A DNA stretch of 13,016 nucleotides, taken from Bordetella parapertussis (GTDB taxonomy: Bacteria > Pseudomonadota > Gammaproteobacteria > Burkholderiales > Burkholderiaceae_B). Shown here piece after piece: positions 5,984 to 12,490 of this stretch (position 1 is its first letter; each line of letters begins with the position of its first letter). The position numbers and the translations under genes are program-made. The notes beneath the pieces were generated by a model. It saw nothing but the letters and a program-made list of their open reading frames with translations, made no database searches and was not told where the DNA came from. The stretch covers positions 1 to 13,016 of the forward strand of contig CAMBZR010000085.1 of NCBI GenBank assembly GCA_945872285.1, in the 5' to 3' direction.

Positions 5984-7561
5984 TTAAAAACTAGTTGGCC
6001 AGGCACGCATGAGGTGCTGCCCGATACCATTAGTGATCGATAAATGATGCACCTCTAAAGTACGGATGAGGTAATCGCGGGTATGTTCGGGTCGGATGAC
6101 TGATTGCAAAGCATAGATCGATGCGGCGTCCCAAACCTGACTGTCTTTGTTCATGGCAGCAAAGGCTTCAGAAAAGCCTGGGGTCCCTGGCTCTAAGCCA
6201 TGAACGACTTTTACACCAAACTGCGGATCCATAAAACTAATTTCAGCAGTTGGCCAGGCAATCACTTCATCCGAGTTGCGACCGCCCCCCATGTTTAAGT
6301 AGGCTTGACCGTAGGTTTTTCGCAAGAGCACAGAAATTTTTGGTACGGTCGTGAGCGCCAACGCATTCATAAAATTCATAATCTTGCCTGGTGCACGATT
6401 ACGTTCGGCTGTTGTGCCAATTAAAAAACCCGGCGTGTCGACAAACATAATTAGCGGAATATTGAAAGAATCACAGAGCACAATGAAGCTTGTGATTTTT
6501 TCACAGGCATCGGTATCCATGGCGCCGCCTTTCACCAAGGGATTATTGCCAATGATGCCGACGGTTTGTCCGTTCAAGCGCGCAAGACCCGTCGTGACCA
6601 CTTTACCGAAACGAGCTTTGAGTTCAAAAAAACTATCTTGATCGACAATCGTGCGAATGATTTTTCGGACATCGTAGACTTGCGTTCGCCGGGCGGGCAA
6701 AAGGTTCACGATGTCTGCTATCTGCGCCCCCGAACCGGGCGGCACCGCGCGCACGGGCGCAGTTTCGCGATGATGACTCGGCAAATAGCTCAAGAAACTT
6801 TTGATCGCGGTTAAGGCCTCTTCATCGGTATCCACAACCATATCGGCAAAGCCCGTGACTTCAGCATGAAGCTTCCAGCCGCCCATCTCTTGGGCGTCGA
6901 TCTGCTCTCCGGTTGCCAACTCGGCGAGCAAGGGGCTTGATACCGCCAAGATTGCGCCTTTTCTGATGACGTTAAAGTCGGACAGCACCGAATACCACGA
7001 CGAAGAACCGTACGAGTATCCCAGCGTGGCTGCGGCCCAAGGTGTCTCGCGCGTGCGTTGATACTGCAAACCGTCATTGCCTAATAAGGCGCCCATACCT
7101 TTGGCACCCATATGATCAGGCATACGCGCCCCTGAAGATTCGCCCAAAAAAACCATTGGCATGCCGCGCTGTGTGGCAACGCGTTTAAGATGAGCGAGTT
7201 TTTTTCCGTTCGTCGCACTTGATGATGAACCCATGACCGTAAAGTCATTTGCCGCGATTGCAGTTTCACGACCGCTGATTTTTCCGAAGCCTGTCACCTT
7301 GCCGTCTGCGGGTGTTTTATCGCGATCAGCCCAATTTGAGGCCGAGGTACCAAAAAGACCTGATTCAATAAATGTGTCGGGATCGCAAAGATAGTCGATG
7401 CGCTGCCTGGCGTTTAATATCCCCGCCTTGGCGCGTTTGCTTAATTTATTTTCGCCCCCCATCGCTTTGGCGCGTGTAACGCGGGCATCGTAATCATCCA
7501 TCAAATCAGCGAAAGTTGCCTGCGTGGATTCGGCGATGGTTTTGGTCACAGGCGAGGTCAT
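5984..7561 (-). CDS. Acyl-CoA carboxyltransferase subunit, type 1 (PCCB/methylmalonyl-CoA carboxyltransferase-like)
   Basis: This is the second biotin-dependent carboxyltransferase of the module, 525 residues, full length. The ATG at 7561 has a strong ribosome site, AAGGA (7568-7572), which overlaps the stop codon of the preceding CoA-transferase gene, so the two are translationally close. The N-domain shows NDFTVMGSSSSATNGKK (106-121) and the oxyanion-loop motif GESSGARMPD (140-149), close to the classical DSGGAR. Next comes GDGLQ-type text NDGLQYQ, and an AELATGEQIDAQEMGG segment as in decarboxylase-type relatives. The C-domain shows IIGNNPLVKGGAMD, FVDTPGFLIG, RKTYGQAYLNMGGG (414-427) and AWPTAEISFM. 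It differs clearly from the type 2 subunit at 4068-5660. With the biotin carrier gene 46 bases downstream it forms a carboxyltransferase-carrier-carboxyltransferase module that lacks a biotin carboxylase. The reaction direction (carboxylation or decarboxylation) cannot be decided from the sequence. Confidence 0.92.
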   Translation of the reverse strand: MTSPVTKTIAESTQATFADLMDDYDARVTRAKAMGGENKLSKRAKAGILNARQRIDYLCDPDTFIESGLFGTSASNWADRDKTPADGKVTGFGKISGRETAIAANDFTVMGSSSSATNGKKLAHLKRVATQRGMPMVFLGESSGARMPDHMGAKGMGALLGNDGLQYQRTRETPWAAATLGYSYGSSSWYSVLSDFNVIRKGAILAVSSPLLAELATGEQIDAQEMGGWKLHAEVTGFADMVVDTDEEALTAIKSFLSYLPSHHRETAPVRAVPPGSGAQIADIVNLLPARRTQVYDVRKIIRTIVDQDSFFELKARFGKVVTTGLARLNGQTVGIIGNNPLVKGGAMDTDACEKITSFIVLCDSFNIPLIMFVDTPGFLIGTTAERNRAPGKIMNFMNALALTTVPKISVLLRKTYGQAYLNMGGGRNSDEVIAWPTAEISFMDPQFGVKVVHGLEPGTPGFSEAFAAMNKDSQVWDAASIYALQSVIRPEHTRDYLIRTLEVHHLSITNGIGQHLMRAWPTSF

Positions 7562-7570
7562 CCGAGGTCC

Positions 7571-8815
7571 TTATTCAAGGTGCTGCGAAGGGTCGCAGTA
7601 CACAATTTTTAACGCGCTGAGTCGTTGAATTTCTGCATTATTGAGTGCGAGCAAAGCGCCCAATACTTGCCGAGTATCTTGTCCGATACGACGTCCTGCA
7701 TGGCGAATTTCGCCAGGCGTATCAGACAAGCGAGGTACGACCGTAGCCATTGCAATCGTGCCAAGTTTTTCGTCAGGCGCGTGGACGATCGAGCCTCGCG
7801 CTTTGTAGTGAGGATCTTTAAAGATATCTGCAATCGTGAATATTCGAGAGGCCGGCACACCGGCGTCTTCAAGTTTTTTTTCGAGTTCGCTTAAAGACAG
7901 ACTCGCTGTCCAGCGCGCGATGAACTCATCAAGGGCCGCATCGTTTTGACCGCGAGCAGTGGCTAGTGCAAAGCGTGGGTCGCTCGCGAGCTCGGGTTGG
8001 CCCATCACTTTGCATAGGCGAGTAAAGACGGCTTGACCCATCGCGGTGATGTGTATGAACTCTTCATCAGCAGAAATGTAGAGATTGTTTGGAGTGCTTT
8101 CAGGTAACCGCGAGCCCGTTCGATTGGCGATGTGTCCGAGCTTATCGAAGGCCGGAATCCAGGGCTCCATAAAAGTGAAGGCAGACTCATAGAGTGCTGA
8201 GTCGATGACTTGCCCACGCCCAGTATGTTGACGGGCCAAGACAGCCATCGTGACGCCAAAAGCTGAATATAAGCCGGTAATGTAATCAGTCATTGATACC
8301 GAAACCCGCGACGGGGGTGAACCAGGATCGCCCGTCAGATGTCGTAAGCCGCTGAGGGCTTCTCCTATGACACCGTACCCTGCGCGTTGACTATACGGAC
8401 CTTGTTGTCCGTAGCCACTAATCCTGACCATAATGAGACCAGGATTTAAGAGGCTAAGCGCCTCATAACCTAAGCCCCATTCTTCCATGCGACCGGGTCG
8501 AAAATTTTCAACCACAATGTCACTTTTCTCAATCAATTGCTTAACGAGTTGTTGGCCTTGAGGCTGCCTCAGGTCAAGCGAGATGAGTTGCTTGTTGCGC
8601 AAGAGGCTCGCAGCATAAAGCGATTGACCTTCGAAGCGCTTTCCCATTGTGCGCAGTGGATCGCCCTCGGCGGCTTCGACCTTGATGACCTCCGCACCAA
8701 AGTCGCCCAGTAATCGTGCGCAAAAAGGCCCCGCGATTGTTGAGCCGAGTTCGATGACGCGCAGTCCGGCGAGGGGGCCGCCTGTTGTTTTGGATGAGGG
8801 CGCAGAAAGAGGCAT
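7571..8815 (-). CDS. CaiB/BaiF (family III) CoA-transferase
   Basis: This cytoplasmic family III CoA-transferase moves CoA from an acyl-CoA donor to a carboxylic acid acceptor. It is 414 residues, the usual size. Visible family features in order are LAGLRVIELG and AGPFCARLLGDFGAEVIKVE near the N-terminus, then LDLRQPQGQ, VENFRPG (102-108), RISGYGQQGPY, and SVSMTDYITGLYSAFG. D177 in the last motif is the catalytic aspartate that forms the acyl anhydride/thioester. The C-terminal lobe has GVPASRIFTIADIFKDPHY, as is typical. The start at 8815 follows GAGAA by 6 bases. It begins 12 bases after the regulator's stop and ends 9 bases before the first carboxyltransferase. It is therefore well placed to make the acyl-CoA that the carboxyltransferases process. 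Substrate is unknown; a dicarboxylate or 2-substituted short acid would suit the neighbours (inference). Confidence 0.95.
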   Translation of the reverse strand: MPLSAPSSKTTGGPLAGLRVIELGSTIAGPFCARLLGDFGAEVIKVEAAEGDPLRTMGKRFEGQSLYAASLLRNKQLISLDLRQPQGQQLVKQLIEKSDIVVENFRPGRMEEWGLGYEALSLLNPGLIMVRISGYGQQGPYSQRAGYGVIGEALSGLRHLTGDPGSPPSRVSVSMTDYITGLYSAFGVTMAVLARQHTGRGQVIDSALYESAFTFMEPWIPAFDKLGHIANRTGSRLPESTPNNLYISADEEFIHITAMGQAVFTRLCKVMGQPELASDPRFALATARGQNDAALDEFIARWTASLSLSELEKKLEDAGVPASRIFTIADIFKDPHYKARGSIVHAPDEKLGTIAMATVVPRLSDTPGEIRHAGRRIGQDTRQVLGALLALNNAEIQRLSALKIVYCDPSQHLE

Positions 8816-8827
8816 CGCGGATTCTCT

Positions 8828-9562
8828 TTAAAGTACGTATTTAATGTATCGAGTTAAAAACGCTTTGGCGTTGCGAATATTGGCCCGACGCAAGCGTTCG
8901 GCTTCATCGCAGTCGCCTCGGCACAGTGCCTCGAGTGTGGCGCGATGTTCGATCACGCCGACTTCGCCTCGTCCGGGCAGTAGAACAATGCGGCGAATCA
9001 AGACTTGAGTTTTCTCGTAGATATTATCCAAAGCGAGGGTGAGCTCTGGATTATTGGCGGCTTGAATGCAGCGTCGCCTGAATTGATCATAGACCTCGGT
9101 ATAGGTGTCAAAGTCGCCTTGTTTGACCGCGTCAACGACGGGCCCAGAAAAAGCGGTCAATAAATCACGCCAAGACTCGGGGTCGGTATTTTGACAAGCC
9201 AGCCTGCAGCAAAGGCCCTCTAGCACTTCACGCACATCATAAATATGGAAAACCTGAGTGGGATCGAGCCGTGCAACCATCGCGCCGCGGTTGGGTGTGC
9301 GTTCGATCAGCCCCCGTTGCTCGAGCGCTAAGAACGCATCACGCACGCGTGTGCGTGGAATCTTAAATTCTTGAGCAAGATCGTACTCGTTGAGCTTGGC
9401 GCCAGGCGCGAGTTCGTAGGTGGCGATGCGGTCGCGCAAAATCTGCAAGATATTAGGTGCCAGTGCGGCCGGTGACTGTGCCGCATTTCTGATAGAACCC
9501 GATCGTTGCTGGGCAGCCACGGCGGCAGTTTTTGGTTTTGCGGGGACTGTCGCTTTGGGCAT
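8828..9562 (-). CDS. GntR-family transcriptional regulator, FadR/FCD subfamily
   Basis: This is a DNA-binding repressor or activator of 244 residues. A basic, Ala/Lys-rich N-terminal tail (1-35) precedes a winged helix (about 38-98: ILRDRI, LAPGAKLNEYDLAQEF, IPRTRVRDAFLALEQRGLI, RGAMVA). An all-helical FCD effector domain (about 103-240) follows. In FCD proteins three His and an acidic residue often bind a metal. Here only H206 (in IEHRATLEAL) is evident; the usual FH position reads FR (161-162) and the last His position reads N228, so metal binding may be lost or altered. It is the first gene of the minus-strand operon and faces the divergent Bug gene, so it probably autoregulates and controls both arms, with a pathway acid or acyl-CoA as effector (inference). 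No clear ribosome site precedes the ATG at 9562; a GTG at codon 15 has none either. Confidence 0.93.
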   Translation of the reverse strand: MPKATVPAKPKTAAVAAQQRSGSIRNAAQSPAALAPNILQILRDRIATYELAPGAKLNEYDLAQEFKIPRTRVRDAFLALEQRGLIERTPNRGAMVARLDPTQVFHIYDVREVLEGLCCRLACQNTDPESWRDLLTAFSGPVVDAVKQGDFDTYTEVYDQFRRRCIQAANNPELTLALDNIYEKTQVLIRRIVLLPGRGEVGVIEHRATLEALCRGDCDEAERLRRANIRNAKAFLTRYIKYVL

Positions 9563-9602
9563 CAGAGGGGTGTCAGAAGAATAATTTTAATTTTCGACTA
9601 TT

Positions 9603-9612
9603 TAGTTAACTA
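9603..9612. promoter_or_regulatory. Perfect palindrome, candidate GntR operator
   Basis: TAGTTAACTA reads the same on both strands. It lies 41 bases upstream of the GntR start codon, in a position suited to autoregulation. The TAGTTAA core recurs at 2843-2849 near the CNT transporter start. A random 10-base palindrome in AT-rich DNA is not rare, so this remains a candidate. Confidence 0.35.
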
Positions 9613-9663
9613 TATTATTTCAAATTGGTTAATAATTTTAATATTTGTATAACATATTGATTA

Positions 9664-9685
9664 TTATGATAATTATTTTATGATA
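9664..9685. repeat. Direct repeat TTATGATA x2
   Basis: Two identical 8-base copies (9664-9671 and 9678-9685), start to start 14 bases, in the AT-rich control region. They could be regulator sites or simply a product of low complexity. Confidence 0.35.
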
Positions 9686-9806
9686 GCTTTCAAAGTCAGC
9701 GATACATTTTCGATATAAAACTGCAAAATAAGCATTGAGTCAAGGCTGACTTTGGTCGTGCTAGCATCAATGATTCGTCGCTTAGCTGTCATCTAAAGGG
9801 GTCGTC

Positions 9807-10766
9807 ATGTTCAGGTGCTTATTTGATCGATTTTTGCTTGGTCTGCTTTTTTTGAGCTGTTGCAATTTGTCGTTCGCTGACACTGTTTGGCCCAAAGCGC
9901 CGGTCCATATCGTGGTGCCGTTTCCCCCGGGTGGCAGTAACGACGTGATCGCTCGTCGTCTGTCCGTGCGGTTGACCCAAACGCTTGGTCAACCCGTTAT
10001 TGTTGAAAACAAAGGCGGTGGAGCCGGCTCGATCGGCGCGCAGGCAGTCGCGATATCGCCCGCTGATGGCTACACATTTTTATTTGTTTCGAGTTCACTC
10101 GCAACGGCCTCTGCCGTGCAAAAGACACCCTATGATCCTGCCAGGTCTTTCGCTGCCGTGGCGCGGGTCGCCCGTGCGCCGTTTATCATTCTGACGCGCA
10201 CCGGCTTTGGGCCTAAGTCCGTGCCAGAGTTGGTTGCTTATGCTCGGGCTAATCCCGGCAAGATTAACTACGGCAGCGCAGGGCCCGGCGATACCACTCA
10301 AATGGCGACCGAATTATTTAACGAGACAGTGGGAGTAAAAATGACTGCTGTGCCCTACAAGGGAATCGCGCCTGCCCAGTTAGACTTAATTGCGGGTCGA
10401 CTAGATTTGATCGTGACCACGATGGCCTCGGTAAAAGGGACTGCGGCCGATCAGCTGCCAAAACTGGCGTTTACCGGCGAGGCCCGAGAGCCTGACATGC
10501 CTCAGATACCAACTGTTGCCGAGGCAGGTATACCCTATGCGGTCGACGTGTGGTGGGGGGTGTTCGCGCCTGCCGCTGTGCCTGTTGCGGTGCGCGACAA
10601 AATGAACCGAGAAATTAATTCAATCCTGATCGAGCCTGATTTTGTGGCTTTTTTAAAGAACGCGGGCGCCTCAGCCGCACCTACAACACCAGCAGCCTTT
10701 CAAGAAATTTTGACTAAGGATGTCGAACGCTGGAATATCATTGCCAAGCGCGCAGGGGTTCAGTAG
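9807..10766 (+). CDS. Bug/TctC-family periplasmic substrate-binding protein
   Basis: This is a periplasmic receptor of the tripartite tricarboxylate transporter (Bug) type, 319 residues, full length. The start follows AAAGGGG by 5 bases. A signal peptide spans about residues 1-24 (basic start, hydrophobic LLGLLFLS, then SFA before DTVWP). A neighbouring Cys pair (18-19) does not fit a proper lipobox. Family motifs are VHIVVPFPPGGSNDVIAR (the loop that grips the carboxylate ligand), GQPVIVENKGGGAGSIGA, DGYTFLF, PGKINYGSAGPG, VPYKGIAPAQLDLIAGR (the second binding loop), IPTVAEAG and WWGVFAPAAVP. No TctA/TctB membrane subunits are near, which is usual for the large Bug sets of Burkholderiales, where many receptors share or lack a transporter. 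It heads an operon with two amide hydrolases, so its ligand is probably an amide- or carbamoyl-bearing acid (inference). The small-protein gene follows after 34 bases. Confidence 0.95.
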   Translation: MFRCLFDRFLLGLLFLSCCNLSFADTVWPKAPVHIVVPFPPGGSNDVIARRLSVRLTQTLGQPVIVENKGGGAGSIGAQAVAISPADGYTFLFVSSSLATASAVQKTPYDPARSFAAVARVARAPFIILTRTGFGPKSVPELVAYARANPGKINYGSAGPGDTTQMATELFNETVGVKMTAVPYKGIAPAQLDLIAGRLDLIVTTMASVKGTAADQLPKLAFTGEAREPDMPQIPTVAEAGIPYAVDVWWGVFAPAAVPVAVRDKMNREINSILIEPDFVAFLKNAGASAAPTTPAAFQEILTKDVERWNIIAKRAGVQ

Positions 10767-10800
10767 GGCGGAGGGTGTCAAAACGCAGCAAGAGGGCCAT

Positions 10801-11043
10801 ATGTCTGACTCAAAACAACAAGAGATCGCTTCGATGAAAAACGCTTTGCAAGCCACGGCAAAGCGGTTGCATGCAATTGAGTCGCGTTCGGATGTCGAAC
10901 AAATCGCAGCAGAAGTCTTGCGACTCAACGATGCAGTACGTGCTGGTGCGAACGGCCGACTTCATTACGGTGACCATCCGCAAGATTTTGCGCAAGCCTT
11001 ATTGTTGCATTCAGACGCTACCAACGGCAAGAGCAGCGAATGA
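10801..11043 (+). CDS. Small 80-residue protein coupled to the amidase (possible AtzG/GatC-like partner)
   Basis: I do not recognise this protein by sequence. It is 80 residues, soluble and probably mostly helical (QEIASMKNALQATAKRLHAI, then VEQIAAEVLRLNDAV), with a C-terminal DFAQALLLH and a polar tail. No signal peptide, membrane segment or metal motif is visible. The ATG at 10801 is preceded by AGAGGG (10791-10796). An earlier in-frame start at 10720 would overlap the Bug gene and lacks such a site. Its stop overlaps the amidase start as ATGA (11040-11043), a classic sign of translational coupling and often of a stoichiometric complex. Known precedents are small helical partners of amidase-signature enzymes, such as GatC with GatA and AtzG with AtzE. 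The gene position and size fit that role; the sequence alone does not prove it. Confidence 0.8.
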   Translation: MSDSKQQEIASMKNALQATAKRLHAIESRSDVEQIAAEVLRLNDAVRAGANGRLHYGDHPQDFAQALLLHSDATNGKSSE

Positions 11044-12485
11044 CTATTGAGCTCTTAGACAAAAGCGCTTTACTCGAGCAATCGATCACCCAGATTAGTC
11101 AGGCGCTGCGTCGCGGCGAGACATCGTCGGTGCAACTGACTCAAACGGCCCTTGCCCGTGCCCGACAAGTTGAACCCCAAATAAATGCCTTTATCGAGCT
11201 CAGAGAAGAGGAGGCGCTCAAGCAAGCACAGACGCTTGATCGCGAGGCTGCGCGAGGCCGCTGGCGTGGCCCGCTACACGGCGTGCCTCTGGCTCACAAA
11301 GATTGTTTTGAGCGACAAGGGTTACCCACCACGGTCGGCTCAAAAGTGACGGGCACAGCGTTGGGCACGCGTACCGCGACTGCGCTCTCTTTGCTTGAGC
11401 AAGCTGGCGCCGTTGATTTGGGGCCCCTTAGTATGAATGAAATGGTGGCTGGGCCGACCGGGCAAAATCCGCATTTTGGAGACTGCCGCAACAGTTGGGA
11501 CACTGAGCGAATTTCTGGGGGCTCCTCCAGCGGCTCGGGTGCGGCCGTTGGTGCTGCAGTGGTCTACGGCTCGCTAGGCTCTGATACGGGGGGCTCGATT
11601 CGTTTGCCCGCGTCAATGAATGGTTTGTTTGGCTTGAAGCCGACCTATGGCAGAGTATCGCGAGCGGGTTGTTTTCCCCGCGCCTTTTCGCTCGATTGCG
11701 TGGGTCCGCTCACGCGTTCGGCGCAAGATTGTGCGTTGATATTGCAAGCGGTCGCCGGTAGCGATGCCAGGGACGCCTCAAGTGCGATGGCCCCCGTGCC
11801 TGACTACCCGAGCCTGCTTGAATCGGCTGCGCTGGGTAGTCGTGTCGGAGTGTTATCAGGCATCACAAGCTATCACCCAGAGATAGAAGAGGGCTTAGAG
11901 CGTTGGCTTCAGATCGTACACAGATGCTTTGGCCGCGTTGACCGTGTTGTATCAGACGAAATCAAGACCTGTTACGCCATGGCAGATGTTTTTTCAAAAG
12001 TCGAAGCGGCAACCTTACATGGTGACTGGATGCGTGAGCGCGCCAAGCTGTATTCGCAGGCTGTTTTTTCGCGTACTGAGCCGGGCTTGCACATACCGGC
12101 AGTCCGTTATCTTGAGGCCTTGCAAATGCGTGCGAAGATTTTGAATGATTTTTTGACGCACACCATGAAGAATTTTGATGTGTTGCTTTGTCCGACTATG
12201 CCGATTCCGGTGCCAACGCGGGAAGAGGCTGATGTTGAAAGTGCTGGTCGAGTCTTTGGTGTGGTGGCCGCTTTGACACCACTGACACGGCCTTTTAGTT
12301 ACTTAGGCCTGCCGGTATTGACCATGCCGATGGGCTGTGATCAGAAAGGGCTGCCCATGGGCGTGCAGTTAATTGGGCGTCCGTTTGGCGAGGCGCGGCT
12401 GTTATCGATGGCGCATCTGTTAGAAGTGCAAAGCGGCTGGGATCGCTTAGCCCGACTGCGGCACGCTCAGCAATTAAAAGGCTAA
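11040..12485 (+). CDS. Amidase-signature family hydrolase (GatA/AtzE-like)
   Basis: This cytoplasmic amide hydrolase has 481 residues, full length for the family. The amidase-signature triad is complete: K87 (in LAHKD), cis-Ser S162 (in GGSSSGSG, 160-167) and nucleophile S186 (in SDTGGSIRLP, 181-190). The spacings (75 and 24 residues) equal those of fatty acid amide hydrolase (K142, S217, S241). It also has an N-terminal helix pair typical of the GatA/AtzE group, GLKPTYGRVSR, VGPLTRSAQD, and a C-terminal PVLTMPMG and GVQLIGRPFGE. The start overlaps the stop of the small gene, with only a weak AAGAG upstream, so translation probably depends on coupling. There is no GatB neighbour, so it is unlikely to be the tRNA amidotransferase subunit. 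The likely role is to release ammonia or split an amide in a catabolic substrate. AtzE (1-carboxybiuret hydrolase) is a structural analogue, not an assigned function. Confidence 0.95.
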   Translation: MTIELLDKSALLEQSITQISQALRRGETSSVQLTQTALARARQVEPQINAFIELREEEALKQAQTLDREAARGRWRGPLHGVPLAHKDCFERQGLPTTVGSKVTGTALGTRTATALSLLEQAGAVDLGPLSMNEMVAGPTGQNPHFGDCRNSWDTERISGGSSSGSGAAVGAAVVYGSLGSDTGGSIRLPASMNGLFGLKPTYGRVSRAGCFPRAFSLDCVGPLTRSAQDCALILQAVAGSDARDASSAMAPVPDYPSLLESAALGSRVGVLSGITSYHPEIEEGLERWLQIVHRCFGRVDRVVSDEIKTCYAMADVFSKVEAATLHGDWMRERAKLYSQAVFSRTEPGLHIPAVRYLEALQMRAKILNDFLTHTMKNFDVLLCPTMPIPVPTREEADVESAGRVFGVVAALTPLTRPFSYLGLPVLTMPMGCDQKGLPMGVQLIGRPFGEARLLSMAHLLEVQSGWDRLARLRHAQQLKG

Positions 12486-12490
12486 ACGTA

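Larger units (their letters stand above)
9563..9806. promoter_or_regulatory. AT-rich divergent control region between regulator and Bug gene
   Basis: This 244-base spacer separates the two divergent operons and must hold both promoters. Bases 9583-9725 are strikingly AT-rich compared with the roughly half-GC flanks, and long A/T runs suggest bent or easily melted DNA. It contains a perfect palindrome (9603-9612), two copies of TTATGATA (9664-9671, 9678-9685), and TTGTATAACA (9645-9654), which loosely resembles a GntR/FadR-type site. A TATAAA at 9715-9720 is a possible -10 for the plus-strand operon, but without a good -35. The plus-strand ribosome site AAAGGGG (9795-9801) lies 5 bases before the Bug ATG. 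Exact promoters cannot be assigned by eye. Confidence 0.6.

Noticed and set aside
5938..6030. N-terminal extension of the biotin carrier to 6030
   Set aside because: It overlaps the upstream carboxyltransferase and adds no domain; AGGAA at 5946-5950 supports the ATG at 5937.
9583..9725. AT-rich stretch as a replication origin or mobile-element scar
   Set aside because: No DnaA-box cluster, target-site duplication, terminal repeats or transposase remnant is visible; a divergent promoter region explains it.
10720..10800. Earlier start of the small amidase-coupled gene
   Set aside because: It would overlap the Bug gene and has no ribosome site, whereas AGAGGG precedes the ATG at 10801.
11040..12485. 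Reading the amidase as GatA of the tRNA amidotransferase
   Set aside because: No gatB is adjacent, and the neighbours are a Bug receptor and a cysteine hydrolase, pointing to a catabolic amidase.
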